Positions 15,707-25,010 are shown, numbered from the stretch's first letter. The stretch is 64,000 bases of DNA from Candidatus Leptofilum proximum (GCA_016710325.1 JADJXK010000002.1:4216001-4280000); one strand, 5' to 3'. Numbers and translations are program-made. Notes: generated by a model from the letters alone, not told the origin.

Positions 15707-17344
15707 ATGCTTAAAGCAATCCAAAGAACACTCATGCTGCTGCTTTTGGTGCTGGGGCTGCTCTATTTAGGGTACCAGGCCTTTTTGTACAGCCAGGTGC
15801 GGGAAAAACTCCCTACCGGGGCGACCATTGCCCAGTTGGATGTGGGCGGACTGTCGCGTGAAGAAGCGGCCGCCGCCCTGACCGAACGTTACCTCTCGCC
15901 GGTTATCTTGCAGCACCTGGAAGAACAGGTGGAGTTAAACCCGCAAGATGTGGGGTTTAACATGGATGTGGAAACGATGCTGGACCAGGCGGAAGCGGCG
16001 CGAGGGGATGTGCCGTTTTGGGAAGGTTTTGCAGAGTTCCTGTTGCAGCGATCATTTGATTCGACCAGTATTCAGCTTATTGCCGGGTACGACCAGGCAG
16101 CCCTGCGGACACAGCTGGAAAATGTGGCCAGCTTCCTCGACAAACCGGCTACTGCGCCGCAGCTGCTGCTGGGGGCGGGCACGTCGTACAAACCGGGCGA
16201 AACGGGCTATGTGACCGACGTGGAAGCCAGCCTGCCAGCGGCCGAGATGGCTCTTTATCAGCCGGAAGCCGAAGAGCGCCAGGTTGAGCTGGTCATTGAG
16301 ATGCAGGAAGCGGCCGAATTAAACATGGACGTGCTGCGGACGCAAATTGAGCAGGTGATGGCCAGTGATGGGCAGGGTCTTTTGGACAGTGTATTTGTTT
16401 TGGATTTGCAAACAGGTGAGGAACTGGCCATCAACGCCACGGATGCCATTTCCGGGCTGAGCATTTTGAAAATTGCCATCTTTGTGGAAACGTACCGGGT
16501 GCTGGAGGGTACGCCGAATGAGTATGTGCAGGGGTTGTTGTATGATACGGCCGTTTTATCCAGTAACTTTGCCGCCAACCTGCTGCTGCATGAAATTGCC
16601 GGTGAGGCCAACACCTACCTGGGCGCCGAACTGCTGACAGAATCGATGCACCGGCTGGGGTTGGTTAACACCTTTCTGGCTATTCCGTACGACGCCAATG
16701 TTGTAGCTACCCGGCCGAGCACTTACACCACACCGGCGAACTCGGCTGCAGAGCTGATTTTTGAGCCGGACACCGCCCGGCAAACCACCGCCGAAGACAT
16801 CGGGACGCTGCTTTCTATGATTTACTATTGCTCTAAAGGGGGCGGGGCGCTGCTGGCAGTTTATCCGGGCGAAATTACGCCGCAGGACTGCCAGAACATC
16901 ATCGACCTGATGGTCTTAAATGAGGAAGGCAATCTGATTCGTTTTGGCGTGCCCGAAGAGGTAAACGTGTCTCACAAGCACGGTTGGGACGAGGTGACGC
17001 ACGGTGATGCGGGCATCGTGTTTTCGCCCGGCGCCGATTATGTGATGGTGGAGTATGTCCATTACCCTGGTGGCGACTTTTTGCTGCACGATTTTAGCTT
17101 CCCCATTTTGCGCCAGTTTGCCCAGCTGACGTACAACTACTTCAACTTTGAAGATCCGTACACGGAAAATGTAGATGATCGCGCCATTCGTGAGGCGGCC
17201 GCGCGTGAAGCGGCGGCTGAAGCAGCAGCGGCGGCTGCGGCAGAAGAAGCTGCCAACACGCAAGATGGCGAGGCAGCGGGCGAAGAAGGTGTAGAAGGAG
17301 AGGTGGATACGGCCGTTACCCCCACCCCCACGCCTACCCCTTAA
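15707..17344 (+). CDS. VanW-like/beta-lactamase-fold exported protein with Ala/Glu/Thr-Pro tail
   Basis: 545 residues, paralogue of the preceding gene with the same order: membrane anchor (LMLLLLVLGLLYLGYQAFL), VanW-like domain (GATIAQLDVGGLSREEA), and a class A serine hydrolase domain. Motifs are SILK (S-x-x-K), SSN (S-x-N) and KHG in place of KTG. This one keeps a plausible active site, so it may be a D,D-peptidase or beta-lactamase-like enzyme. The C-terminus after about residue 490 is low complexity: Ala-rich with Glu, then a Thr-Pro repeat that may cross the wall. Spacing suggests one operon with 14213. Confidence 0.85.
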   Translation: MLKAIQRTLMLLLLVLGLLYLGYQAFLYSQVREKLPTGATIAQLDVGGLSREEAAAALTERYLSPVILQHLEEQVELNPQDVGFNMDVETMLDQAEAARGDVPFWEGFAEFLLQRSFDSTSIQLIAGYDQAALRTQLENVASFLDKPATAPQLLLGAGTSYKPGETGYVTDVEASLPAAEMALYQPEAEERQVELVIEMQEAAELNMDVLRTQIEQVMASDGQGLLDSVFVLDLQTGEELAINATDAISGLSILKIAIFVETYRVLEGTPNEYVQGLLYDTAVLSSNFAANLLLHEIAGEANTYLGAELLTESMHRLGLVNTFLAIPYDANVVATRPSTYTTPANSAAELIFEPDTARQTTAEDIGTLLSMIYYCSKGGGALLAVYPGEITPQDCQNIIDLMVLNEEGNLIRFGVPEEVNVSHKHGWDEVTHGDAGIVFSPGADYVMVEYVHYPGGDFLLHDFSFPILRQFAQLTYNYFNFEDPYTENVDDRAIREAAAREAAAEAAAAAAAEEAANTQDGEAAGEEGVEGEVDTAVTPTPTPTP

Positions 17345-17440
17345 ACACGAATATCACGAATCAACAAATAGAACGAATGGACGCCAGATGATTCGTTTCA
17401 TTCGTCCATTCGTCCAATTCGTGATGAAAATCCCACGCCA
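17345..17440. repeat. ATTCGT-unit inverted array
   Basis: CACGAAT units run forward and ATTCGTCC units return, ending in AATTCGTG, so the stretch folds into a hairpin after the hydrolase stop. The same unit appears at 59680-59757. Confidence 0.7.
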
Positions 17441-17555
17441 CTTCCGGCAAAAGTTCCGCTTGCCATGAAAGAGCCGCACTCCTTATAATGCCAAGCATTG
17501 CCAATGCATAGCATTGTTTACTTTCTACCCGATTCCCACAACAAAAGAGGTGTTT

Positions 17556-18029
17556 ATGCTCAGTTCCGACGGTTTTTTGGCACCAGCCAGCTACCTGGGC
17601 GCCGATATTGCCCTGGTAGGCGAGCTTGTCTTTTACGTGCTCATTTGTATTGCCGTGGTGGCGCAGCGGCGGGGCTTGTACCACTGGCACGACCGGATTC
17701 AGACGCCGGTGGTGCTGCTGAACCTCTTTTTTATCTTAGTGATTATGGTGCTCTCTTTGCGTTATGAAAATGTGCCAGCGGAGTTTGTGGAACGGCCGTT
17801 TGAACCGTTCTACCTCGTCGTGGTGATTCATGCCGTGCTGGGGACGGTGGCCGAGGGGTTGGCGATATACTGTTTGCTGGCCGGGCACAAAATTTTGCCG
17901 CGAAAAATCGGCCGTTTGCGCTACTGGATGTGGGCCACCTTCATCGTCTGGACGGCCGCCGTGGTGATGGGTGTGTACACCTATTACATCTGGTACATTG
18001 TCACGCCGGAACGGCCGCATCTGTTTTAG
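17556..18029 (+). CDS. Small membrane protein, DUF420-like
   Basis: 157 residues from ATG 17556, with AAGAGG upstream. Four membrane segments are visible (ALVGELVFYVLICIAVV, TPVVLLNLFFILVIMVL, LVVVIHAVLGTVAEGL, WMWATFIVWTAAVVMGVY). The HAVLG and GRLRYWMW segments resemble DUF420/YozB proteins, which are found near haem-copper oxidase genes. No such genes are in the window, so the role is unknown. It is convergent with the YgjV-like gene, seven bases apart. Confidence 0.6.
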   Translation: MLSSDGFLAPASYLGADIALVGELVFYVLICIAVVAQRRGLYHWHDRIQTPVVLLNLFFILVIMVLSLRYENVPAEFVERPFEPFYLVVVIHAVLGTVAEGLAIYCLLAGHKILPRKIGRLRYWMWATFIVWTAAVVMGVYTYYIWYIVTPERPHLF

Positions 18030-18036
18030 TTGGTGG

Positions 18037-18291
18037 TCAGGCTTGTTGCGGGGCTGGGGTTACGGCCGTTTCTTTGAACGATTGCTGCAAGTGGTACAGG
18101 TTCACCAGCAGGATAAAGCTGTTCATCACCGCCACCGGGTAGGCGCCGATGATGAGCCCGTAGACCACAAACAGCAGGCAGCCAACCAGGTTGATCACCC
18201 GCAGCCGGGTCAGCGCGCGCATCATCAGCGAGATGGCCACAAACAAAGAGGCTAAATATCCCAACAGTTCAAAATTCAGTACAGCTTCCAT
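18037..18291 (-). CDS. YgjV-family inner membrane protein
   Basis: 84 residues, three membrane segments. The sequence LGYLASLFVAISLMM, then LRVINLVGCLLFVVYGLI and PVAVMNSFILLVNLYHL, is the pattern of the Imp-YgjV family, a short three-helix protein of unknown transport role. CTTCC-type purines (GGAGCATGAA on the coding strand) precede the start. It stands alone. Confidence 0.75.
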   Translation of the reverse strand: MEAVLNFELLGYLASLFVAISLMMRALTRLRVINLVGCLLFVVYGLIIGAYPVAVMNSFILLVNLYHLQQSFKETAVTPAPQQA

Positions 18292-18451
18292 TTCATGCTC
18301 CTTACAGATAGGCGTTGCTTCAAGATTTAGCCCGACTTTACGCGGATACCGTGACAGGAGCGTGACTGGGGGAAACGGCCATCCGCCAACCTTACTTCTG
18401 CTTCACACGAGATGGTTTACAAACGGCCGTAAACACGCTATCTTTTCAGCC

Positions 18452-18901
18452 ATGAACAGTGAAACAACCACCCTTGTCCTGATTATTTTCGCCTTTTTTG
18501 TTGTTTTTCCCCTCTTCTGGAGTGCCATCGTTTTTCTCATTTCCCGCTTTGGCGGCTGGGGCAGCATGGCGGAAGCGTATCCCTATCGTGAACCATTGTT
18601 AGCCCAATGTTTCTCGCTGCAAAGCGCCATCTTACGCTTCATGTCCAATTACAATGCCGTGGTCAAAATTTGCGCGGATGAGCAAGGGCTTTACTTTTCG
18701 GTGATGTTCCTCTTCCGACCAGGGCATGCTCCCTTTTTTGTGCCCTGGGAAGAAATCAGCGGGACCAAAAAGCAGTACTTTCTCTATCCAGTTGTCGATC
18801 TGCGTTTCCAGCGCACGCCCAATTTACCGTTTCGCATTTATAAACGCACGGCTGATAAATTGGTGGAGGTGGGGAACGGCCGTTGGGCTTACAAAGAATG
18901 A
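18452..18901 (+). CDS. Hypothetical membrane-anchored protein
   Basis: 149 residues from ATG 18452. One strong membrane segment near residues 7-35 (LVLIIFAFFVVFPLFW) is followed by a soluble part rich in beta-strand patterns (VVKICADEQGLYFSVMFLF, FFVPWEEISGTKK, VDLRFQRTPNLPF). This looks like a small PH-like or DUF-type cytoplasmic domain, but I do not recognise the family. A possible -10 box TATCTT at 18440 lies just before the start, so the mRNA may be leaderless. Confidence 0.6.
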   Translation: MNSETTTLVLIIFAFFVVFPLFWSAIVFLISRFGGWGSMAEAYPYREPLLAQCFSLQSAILRFMSNYNAVVKICADEQGLYFSVMFLFRPGHAPFFVPWEEISGTKKQYFLYPVVDLRFQRTPNLPFRIYKRTADKLVEVGNGRWAYKE

Positions 18902-18912
18902 GGAGGATTGGT

Positions 18913-18983
18913 GGAACGGCCGTTTCTCATTGGCCAGTTGGTTGGGGCGAGGTGTGGGGGCGGAAATACGGCCGTACTCATCC
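18913..18983 (+). repeat. Direct repeat, left copy, flanking the VapBC module
   Basis: About 71 bases, from GGAACGGCCGTTTCTCATTGG to TACGGCCGTACTCATCC. A second copy at 19795-19867 is about 85-90% identical by eye and in the same direction. Each copy carries ACGGCCGT or a one-base variant near both ends. Confidence 0.85.
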
Positions 18984-19088
18984 CAAAATGTAGATTCCGA
19001 ATCTGCTTTCTGCTAACATGATTGTGACCTTGACAACAGAAGGAGTCATTAGCCAAACGAGCATATTGGCTCAAGTGGAGAAGAATAT

Positions 19089-19301
19089 ATGACAGTCCAA
19101 GAAGCTATTAAAGCATTACAGGACGCCCCTGTTAAAGAACGGATTCAGATTATTGAATTGCTTGTTCAATCTCTAAAAAATGATATTGAGCTTGTGGAGT
19201 CTGCTAAAAAAACACAGAAGCCGTTTACTGTGCGGACATTTGATCTTGGCAGCGACATTTTGCCAGATCGTGAAGCAATGTACATAAGCCGGGGTCTTTG
19301 A
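19089..19301 (+). CDS. Antitoxin-like protein of a VapBC-type module
   Basis: 70 residues. The first half is helical (EAIKALQDAPVKERIQIIELLVQSLKND), resembling the short antitoxins that accompany PIN toxins. The second half (PFTVRTFDLGSDILPDREAMY) is typical of the toxin-binding tail: extended and charged. Its TGA overlaps the ATG of the PIN gene (TGATG at 19299-19303), so translation is coupled. The module is more A+T-rich than the neighbours and lies between two direct repeats. Confidence 0.78.
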   Translation: MTVQEAIKALQDAPVKERIQIIELLVQSLKNDIELVESAKKTQKPFTVRTFDLGSDILPDREAMYISRGL

Positions 19302-19738
19302 TGTACGCACTTGATACAAACATTTTGGTATATGCCCATAACATTGGGGCAGCGAGACATGAAGCGGCTAAAGCATTTGTTCAAGATGTGATGAACCGTC
19401 GAGACGATGAAGGAATGCTATCAGTCTGCGTTCCGGCCCAGGTGCTGCTAGAATTTCTAAATGTAATCACCTGGACTCGGCTTGAAGCACCTTTGTCCCT
19501 GACCGATGCCTTGCAAATTGTCCGCGATTATGTGGAATCTGGTGTCACCATCCTTCATCAAAATCAAACCCATCTTTTCACATTGCTACAACTGCTTGAG
19601 ACAGTTAAATCGAGGAAGAAAATATTTGATGTGGCTTTAGCTGCCACACTAAAAGAGCATGGCATTGAGGGACTTTACACCGTCAACACAACCGATTTTG
19701 CCGAATTCGCGTTTCTAGATGTAAAGAATCCTTTGTAA
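19301..19738 (+). CDS. vapC: PIN-domain ribonuclease toxin (VapC-like)
   Basis: 145 residues from ATG 19301. The PIN acidic residues are visible: Asp5 in ALDTNILVYA, Glu in VLLEFLNV, and Asp in KKIFDVALAATL, with the final Asp in NTTDF. PIN toxins cut tRNA or rRNA when their antitoxin is degraded. It overlaps the antitoxin by one base. It could be autoregulated by the antitoxin, but I see no clear operator. Confidence 0.9.
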   Translation: MYALDTNILVYAHNIGAARHEAAKAFVQDVMNRRDDEGMLSVCVPAQVLLEFLNVITWTRLEAPLSLTDALQIVRDYVESGVTILHQNQTHLFTLLQLLETVKSRKKIFDVALAATLKEHGIEGLYTVNTTDFAEFAFLDVKNPL

Positions 19739-19794
19739 CAAATTCTCCTTGCGAAACAGCTGCCAAATTTTGCCGATATCTCGTATTGTTAGAG

Positions 19795-19867
19795 GGAATG
19801 GCCGTTTCCCATTGGCGAGTTGGTTGGGGTAAGGTGTGGGGGTGGAAAAATACGGCCGTACTCAGCC
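19795..19867 (+). repeat. Direct repeat, right copy, flanking the VapBC module
   Basis: Second copy of the 18913-18983 repeat. The segment between the two copies, about 0.8 kb, holds only the toxin-antitoxin pair. No transposase is present. Confidence 0.85.
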
Positions 19868-19931
19868 ATCAATCAAAAGCACATTTTCACTTATGAGTTG
19901 AAGATTTTCCTTTGTATCAACAGTCATAATC

Positions 19932-20333
19932 ATGCTTGCCATTGTTTTCTTAGTTGGATTTATTCCCTACGGATTGATTGAATTTGTGGGTATACAGTTG
20001 CCGACTTGGATAGCGACGCCACTTGCTTTTCTTGGTATCTACATTTCTCTGGAGGTCGCTGCTCGTCTTGGCCCAAAAGCGTTCGACACCAAACTGGACG
20101 AAATGGTGGGAGAACATAAGCATTATCGAAACAAGATCGCAATGATGCTGTTCATCCTGGTTCCGATTACTTTGATCGAGTTCCAAAGGGTCCACCAGAA
20201 TATAAACTCATTTTGGCACGGGCTGTTTTTATTTCTGGTTGGTATGTTGCTGGGTTATCTTGTTGCTTTGGTTATGGGAACGCCTGACTTTAGAAAATCT
20301 TTATTGCCCAAGCCATTGCGGGGCGAGAGCTAA
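19932..20333 (+). CDS. Hypothetical membrane protein
   Basis: 133 residues with about four membrane segments (MLAIVFLVGFIPYGLIEF, ATPLAFLGIYISLEVA, KIAMMLFILVPITLIEF, GLFLFLVGMLLGYLVALVMG). Codon and base use are more A+T-rich than in the flanking genes, like the VapBC pair before it. No Shine-Dalgarno is obvious. I do not recognise the family. It converges on the penicillin-binding protein gene, three bases away. Confidence 0.6.
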   Translation: MLAIVFLVGFIPYGLIEFVGIQLPTWIATPLAFLGIYISLEVAARLGPKAFDTKLDEMVGEHKHYRNKIAMMLFILVPITLIEFQRVHQNINSFWHGLFLFLVGMLLGYLVALVMGTPDFRKSLLPKPLRGES

Positions 20334-20336
20334 TCC

Positions 20337-23300
20337 CTACTCACGGTTGATGAGGCAGACGGATACGGCCGTATCCCCCCCACTCTCATTCCCCGCCGCA
20401 TCCACCGCCAGCACGCGGAAGCTGTGGCAGCCGGGGCCGGGGATGTCCCACTTCTCCGTAAACGGCGGCACTGTGCTGATGGCAAACGGCACCCCCGCTC
20501 CATCCACGTAAAACTCCACCCGGCTCAACGATAAATTATCCGCCACCTGCGCCTGCACGATCACCCATTCTTCATCGGTGAAGATTTGCTGGTCGGGCAG
20601 CGGGAAGAGAATTTCGGCTGTGGGCGGCGTGTTGTCCACCGTCACCTGCACGCTGTACTCCTCAAAGCCGCCGTCCTGGCGCACCACCGTCAGCAGCAGC
20701 GTGTACAGCCCCTCCAGCTGCGACACGTCCCACACCGCCAGCTCGGCGTTCTCGCGCGGTTCCGTCACGTTGTCCGCCAGCGTTTGCAGGTTGTTGGGCG
20801 TGAGTCCCTCAAAATAGGCCAGCCGGTAGAAGGCAAAATTGTCGCTGCGGGCGGTGCCGGTAATCACCACCTGCCCCTGCACGTAGGCAAACGGCGCAGG
20901 CGAGCTGATGCGTATGTTCTCGTCCGGGCTGTCCGGCGCGGTGATGGTGTCGTATTCGTCCGGCGGCTGCGGGATGTCGTTTTCGCGCACCCAGTCAGCG
21001 GCTGCTTCGGGATAGATGACAAACAGTTCCCGGTCCACCAGCTCCGGCGGGGTGTAAATGGTGGCCAGCCGCCTTGTCTCCCGGTTGATGGCAAACTCCT
21101 GGACCATGTTGTCAAAAATGGTCGGCTGCGTGCCGTCGATGAAAATCTCGGAGACGATGGGGCAGAACGAGGTGGGCAGCAGGCCAGACAAATTGCACAC
21201 TGGCTGCTCCACGATGCCCGTGGGCCGGGGCCAATTTTCTAGCGGCTCATCCTGCAGCGACCAGCTCATCAGCGCGTGCCAAATGGGGGCTGCGCCTTTG
21301 GAACCGGGCACGTCTTGCATCGGGCTGTTGTCGCTGTTGCCTACCCAGACGCCCGTAACCAGCTGCGGCGTGTAGCCGATGGCCCAGCCGTCGCGGAAGT
21401 CGTCGGTGGTGCCGGTTTTGGCAGCAGCGGGACGATTGTCTGGCAGTTCCAGGGCGTTGGGGCAGCCAAAACCGGCGCAGCGGGCGCTGCGATCAGATAA
21501 AATGTCGTTCATAACATAGGCCAGCTGGGCGGTGAGGATTTCGCGCCGCTGCGGCTGGTTGTACTCGTAGAGGACGTTGCCGTTTTGGTCCTCCACCCGC
21601 AAAATGGCCACGGGGTCCAGCGTACGGTAGCCGGGGCGGATTTGCTCCGCCGGGCGCGGCTGGCCAACCATCACACCCATGTTGTCCATCACGGAAAAGG
21701 CGTAGGCCATGTCCAGTAAAGTGACTTCACCGCCGCCGAGGGTGATGGAGAGGCCGTAGCTGCCGCTGCCCTGGTCCAGGCTGTTGATGCCCAGGCTGTG
21801 GGCGGTGCGCAGAACTTTGTTGACACCCACCCAGCTCATCACCTGGACGGCGGGCACGTTGTAGCTGTTGGCCAACGCTTGCCGCAGCCGCATCGGGCCA
21901 TGAAATTGGCGGTCGTAGTTTTGCGGCACGTAGGGGATGCCGTTGTTGGCTTCGCTGAAGTCGGTTTCCACGTCCAGCACCATGCTGGCGGCGCTGTACC
22001 CCTGGCTGAGGGCGGTGAGGTAGGTGAACGGTTTGAAGGCGGAGCCGGGCTGGCGCAGGCCATCGACGGCCACGTTAAACGAGCCGTCAATGCTTTCGTC
22101 CCAGTAGTTCAGGCTGCCCACCATCGCTTTGATTTCGGCCGTGCGCGGGTCCAGCATGATGACGGCCGCATTGCTCACCGCATGATCCACCCCTTCATCG
22201 GCTGGGCGCAGCGGCGGCAAAAAGTCGAGGGCGGCGCAGCTGGCCTGCTCATCGGCGGGCAGGCCGGGGCCGATGGCGCCCGACAGCCGGTTGACGTGCG
22301 CCCGGGCCACACATTCCGCCTGCTGCTGGTAGGTCAAATCAAGCGTGGTGTAAACGCGCAAACCGCCGCCCAGCACCAAGTCGGGGCCAAACATCTGCTC
22401 CAGCTGCTGCTGCACGTACAGGGCAAAGTGCGGCGCAATAATGTCAAAGCGGTCGGCAATGGCGTTGACGACGGGCACGGGGAGATTTTTGGTGGATACG
22501 GCCGTTTCTTCACTAATCATTCCCTCACGCACCATCGCCTCCAACACCAACTCCTGCCGCGCCTTGGCCGCTGCCGGGTTGTTGATCGGGTTTAGCGCGG
22601 GGGATTGGGGGATGGCGGCCAGCAGCGTCGCCTCGGCCAGGGTGAGCTGCGACGCGGGCTTGTCAAAATAAATGCGCGCGGCCGCTTCAATGCCGTAGGC
22701 CAGATTGCCGTAGAAGTTGGTGTTGAGGTACCACTCCAGAATTTGCTCTTTGCTGTAGGTTTGTGTCACCTGCCGGGCCAGCAGCAGCTCTTCCAGCTTG
22801 CGCCGATAATCATCCAGCCCCACCTCGCTGCCCACAACGCGCCGTTCCGGCTCGATCAGGTTGTTTTTGACCACCTGCTGGGTGATGGAGGAGCCGCCCT
22901 GGATGTCGCCGCCTTGCAGAACATACTCGTTGAAGGCGCGGCCAATGCCCACCGTGTCGAAACCCTGGTTGGTCCAAAAGGTGCGGTCTTCAATGGCAAC
23001 AGTAGCATCAATGAGCTGTTGGGGGATTTGGTCCAATGGAATCCACTGGCGGTCGCCGCCAAGCGGATCAATCACTTCGTAGATGAGGGTGAGGTCACGC
23101 TGCTCCGGGTTGGCCTGGCTGGGACTGCCCCAGGCGTAGATTTTGGTGGTCTCGAAGGTGGCACTGCTGTCCTGGCCCAATCGCTCCAACTCGGTGAAGT
23201 CGGGCAAATCGCGGGTGAAGCTGGCGAATACGGCCGTTACCCCCACCGCCCCCAAAAGAATGAAGGTGAAGACGGCCGTGGCCAGGCCCAACACAGCCAC

Positions 23301-23390
23301 CGTGAGCCAACGAAAAACGTTGACTCCGCTGCGCTGCCTGCGCTGCTGGCGCCGCACGCGCCATTTTACGACTCGGGTTGGTTTTGGCAT
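20337..23390 (-). CDS. Class A penicillin-binding protein (glycosyltransferase and transpeptidase)
   Basis: 1017 residues. An Arg-rich cytoplasmic N-terminus and one membrane segment (LTVAVLGLATAVFTFILLGAV) precede a GT51 domain with catalytic Glu134 (ATVAIEDRTFW), GGSSITQQVVKN and EWYLNTNFYGN. The transpeptidase domain has SAFK (in RQPGSAFKPF), SYN (in NSYNVPA) and KTGT. After about residue 800 comes an Ig-like part (NIRISSPAPFAYVQGQVVITG, VDNTPPTAEILFPLP), similar to the PBP1C C-terminal domain. It polymerises and cross-links peptidoglycan at the membrane. The gene is single. Confidence 0.95.
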   Translation of the reverse strand: MPKPTRVVKWRVRRQQRRQRSGVNVFRWLTVAVLGLATAVFTFILLGAVGVTAVFASFTRDLPDFTELERLGQDSSATFETTKIYAWGSPSQANPEQRDLTLIYEVIDPLGGDRQWIPLDQIPQQLIDATVAIEDRTFWTNQGFDTVGIGRAFNEYVLQGGDIQGGSSITQQVVKNNLIEPERRVVGSEVGLDDYRRKLEELLLARQVTQTYSKEQILEWYLNTNFYGNLAYGIEAAARIYFDKPASQLTLAEATLLAAIPQSPALNPINNPAAAKARQELVLEAMVREGMISEETAVSTKNLPVPVVNAIADRFDIIAPHFALYVQQQLEQMFGPDLVLGGGLRVYTTLDLTYQQQAECVARAHVNRLSGAIGPGLPADEQASCAALDFLPPLRPADEGVDHAVSNAAVIMLDPRTAEIKAMVGSLNYWDESIDGSFNVAVDGLRQPGSAFKPFTYLTALSQGYSAASMVLDVETDFSEANNGIPYVPQNYDRQFHGPMRLRQALANSYNVPAVQVMSWVGVNKVLRTAHSLGINSLDQGSGSYGLSITLGGGEVTLLDMAYAFSVMDNMGVMVGQPRPAEQIRPGYRTLDPVAILRVEDQNGNVLYEYNQPQRREILTAQLAYVMNDILSDRSARCAGFGCPNALELPDNRPAAAKTGTTDDFRDGWAIGYTPQLVTGVWVGNSDNSPMQDVPGSKGAAPIWHALMSWSLQDEPLENWPRPTGIVEQPVCNLSGLLPTSFCPIVSEIFIDGTQPTIFDNMVQEFAINRETRRLATIYTPPELVDRELFVIYPEAAADWVRENDIPQPPDEYDTITAPDSPDENIRISSPAPFAYVQGQVVITGTARSDNFAFYRLAYFEGLTPNNLQTLADNVTEPRENAELAVWDVSQLEGLYTLLLTVVRQDGGFEEYSVQVTVDNTPPTAEILFPLPDQQIFTDEEWVIVQAQVADNLSLSRVEFYVDGAGVPFAISTVPPFTEKWDIPGPGCHSFRVLAVDAAGNESGGDTAVSVCLINRE

Positions 23391-23716
23391 GGTTCCGTAA
23401 TCGGTAATCCGTATTCGGTAATCCGTAATCCGTAATCGGTCACTGATAACCGTTTACCGTTCACCGATAACCGCTTACCGTTCACCGACCACCGGATTGT
23501 CGCAGGATTGCCGGGGCCGGGCAAGCTGTGGCGGCTCATTCTGAGCAACGATTTAAGCAGGATCGCGTAACTTGTTGAGAAATGAGAGGGCAAGGGATAA
23601 AATTAGCCCGCTGACCTGCCGATTCTTCAACCTTAATCCATTTATTCGGGCAGGTGACAGTAGTTCAGGCAAGTTGGCGACGGCCTGAATGAAATTTGTG
23701 TGAAGAGGAGAATTCA
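23391..23716. repeat. GGTAATCCG/GGTGAACGG array and short leader
   Basis: From 23395 to 23490 units such as GGTAATCCG run forward, then GTTTACCGTTCACCGATAACCG units return, a folded array like those at 24931-25010, 25488-25572 and 54890-54985. The rest, to 23716, holds the ribosome site GAAGAGGAG for the next gene and no frame. Confidence 0.8.
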
Positions 23717-24931
23717 ATGATTGGTCAATCCACGTTAAAAAGACCGGACCTGATTCCGGAGATGTTGTGGGATGTGGAACATTACAAGGAGGTTGGGCTT
23801 TATTTTTACCTGGAAGCCACCCAGGAAATTTTGCCAAACGGCCGTGTGAATGTAGAAAACCACGGCGAAATGATCATGCTGGGGAGCTATTCCTACCTGG
23901 GCTTGATTGGACATCCAGACATTAATGCTGCAGCGAAAGCGGCCGTTGATCATTACGGCACCGGCACCCACGGCGTACGCCTGCTGGCCGGTTCACTGAA
24001 GCTGCACAATGAGCTGGAAGCGCGTATTGCCGCCTTCAAACAAACCGAAGCGGCTATCACCTTTTCCAGCGGCTATGTGACCAACCTGGCCACCATCTCC
24101 AGCCTGCTGCGCAAGGGCGACACGGTGATTTGCGACAAGCTGAACCACGCCAGCATTGTGGACGGCTGTTTGCTGGCCATGGCCAAGTTTGTGCGCTTCC
24201 GCCACAACGACATGGATCACCTGGAAAGACGGTTACAGGAAGCGGGTGATGACGGCCGCAAACTGGTGATTGCCGACGCTGTGTTCAGCATGGATGGCGA
24301 CATCATCAACCTGCCGGAAATGGTGCGCCTGTGCCGCAAGTACGGCGCTTACCTGATGATTGACGAAGCCCACTCCATTGGTGTGTTAGGTGAAGGCGGG
24401 CATGGCATTGAAGAGCATTTTGGCATGCCGCCGGACAGCATCGACATCAAAATGGGGACGCTGAGCAAGGCGATTCCCAGCGCAGGGGGCTACGTGGCTG
24501 GCAACCACGAGTTGATTCAGTTCCTCAAGCACGAAGCGCGCGCTTTTATCTTTTCGGCTGCTGTGCCGCCTGCGTCGGCCGGCGCGGCCAAAGCCGCCTT
24601 CGACGTTATCGAGGCGGAGCCGTGGCGGGTGAAGAAGCTGCAAGAAAACTACGATCACTTTGCCGGGCGGCTGCGCGAAGCCGGGTTTGATCTGCTCTAC
24701 ACCGAGACGGCCATTGTGCCGGTGGTGTGTGGCAGCACTGAGCGGGCGGCAATGCTGGCCAAATTCTGCCAGGATCGCGGTATTTTTGTGCAGGCGGTGG
24801 TAGCCCCCGTGGTGCCTGAAGGCCAGGCCCGGCTGCGCGCCTGCGTCTCCGCCGCACACCAGCTAGAAGATATTGATTACTGCGCCGACACGATTATTGA
24901 AGGTGGTCGGGCGCTGGGGATTGTTCAGTAG
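23717..24931 (+). CDS. Alpha-oxoamine synthase (BioF/KBL/SPT family)
   Basis: 404 residues from ATG 23717 (GAAGAGGAG upstream). PLP-dependent enzyme that condenses an amino acid with an acyl-CoA and loses CO2. The PLP Lys is Lys251 in MGTLSKAIPSAGG; His144 (KLNHASI) stacks on the cofactor and Asp216 (MIDEAHS) holds its ring nitrogen. The family covers 8-amino-7-oxononanoate synthase, 2-amino-3-ketobutyrate ligase and serine palmitoyltransferase. The N-terminal extension of about 50 residues and the lack of biotin or threonine-degradation neighbours leave the substrate open; a sphingolipid-type role is possible. Confidence 0.9.
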   Translation: MIGQSTLKRPDLIPEMLWDVEHYKEVGLYFYLEATQEILPNGRVNVENHGEMIMLGSYSYLGLIGHPDINAAAKAAVDHYGTGTHGVRLLAGSLKLHNELEARIAAFKQTEAAITFSSGYVTNLATISSLLRKGDTVICDKLNHASIVDGCLLAMAKFVRFRHNDMDHLERRLQEAGDDGRKLVIADAVFSMDGDIINLPEMVRLCRKYGAYLMIDEAHSIGVLGEGGHGIEEHFGMPPDSIDIKMGTLSKAIPSAGGYVAGNHELIQFLKHEARAFIFSAAVPPASAGAAKAAFDVIEAEPWRVKKLQENYDHFAGRLREAGFDLLYTETAIVPVVCGSTERAAMLAKFCQDRGIFVQAVVAPVVPEGQARLRACVSAAHQLEDIDYCADTIIEGGRALGIVQ

Positions 24932-25010
24932 GTCGGTAATCGGTGAGCAGTAATCGGTGAACGGTTTACCGCTTACCGCTTACGGATTACCGATTACCGT
25001 TTACCGAAAA
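24931..25010. repeat. GGTAATCGG-unit inverted array
   Basis: Units GGTAATCGGTGA run forward (24933-24965) and return as TTACCGATTACCG (24966-25005). It lies directly before the rlmH start. With the array at 25488-25572, the same family flanks rlmH on both sides. Confidence 0.85.

Noticed and set aside
23717..24931. Calling the alpha-oxoamine synthase BioF
   Set aside because: No biotin genes nearby, and the N-terminal extension is unlike BioF; the family level is all the sequence supports.
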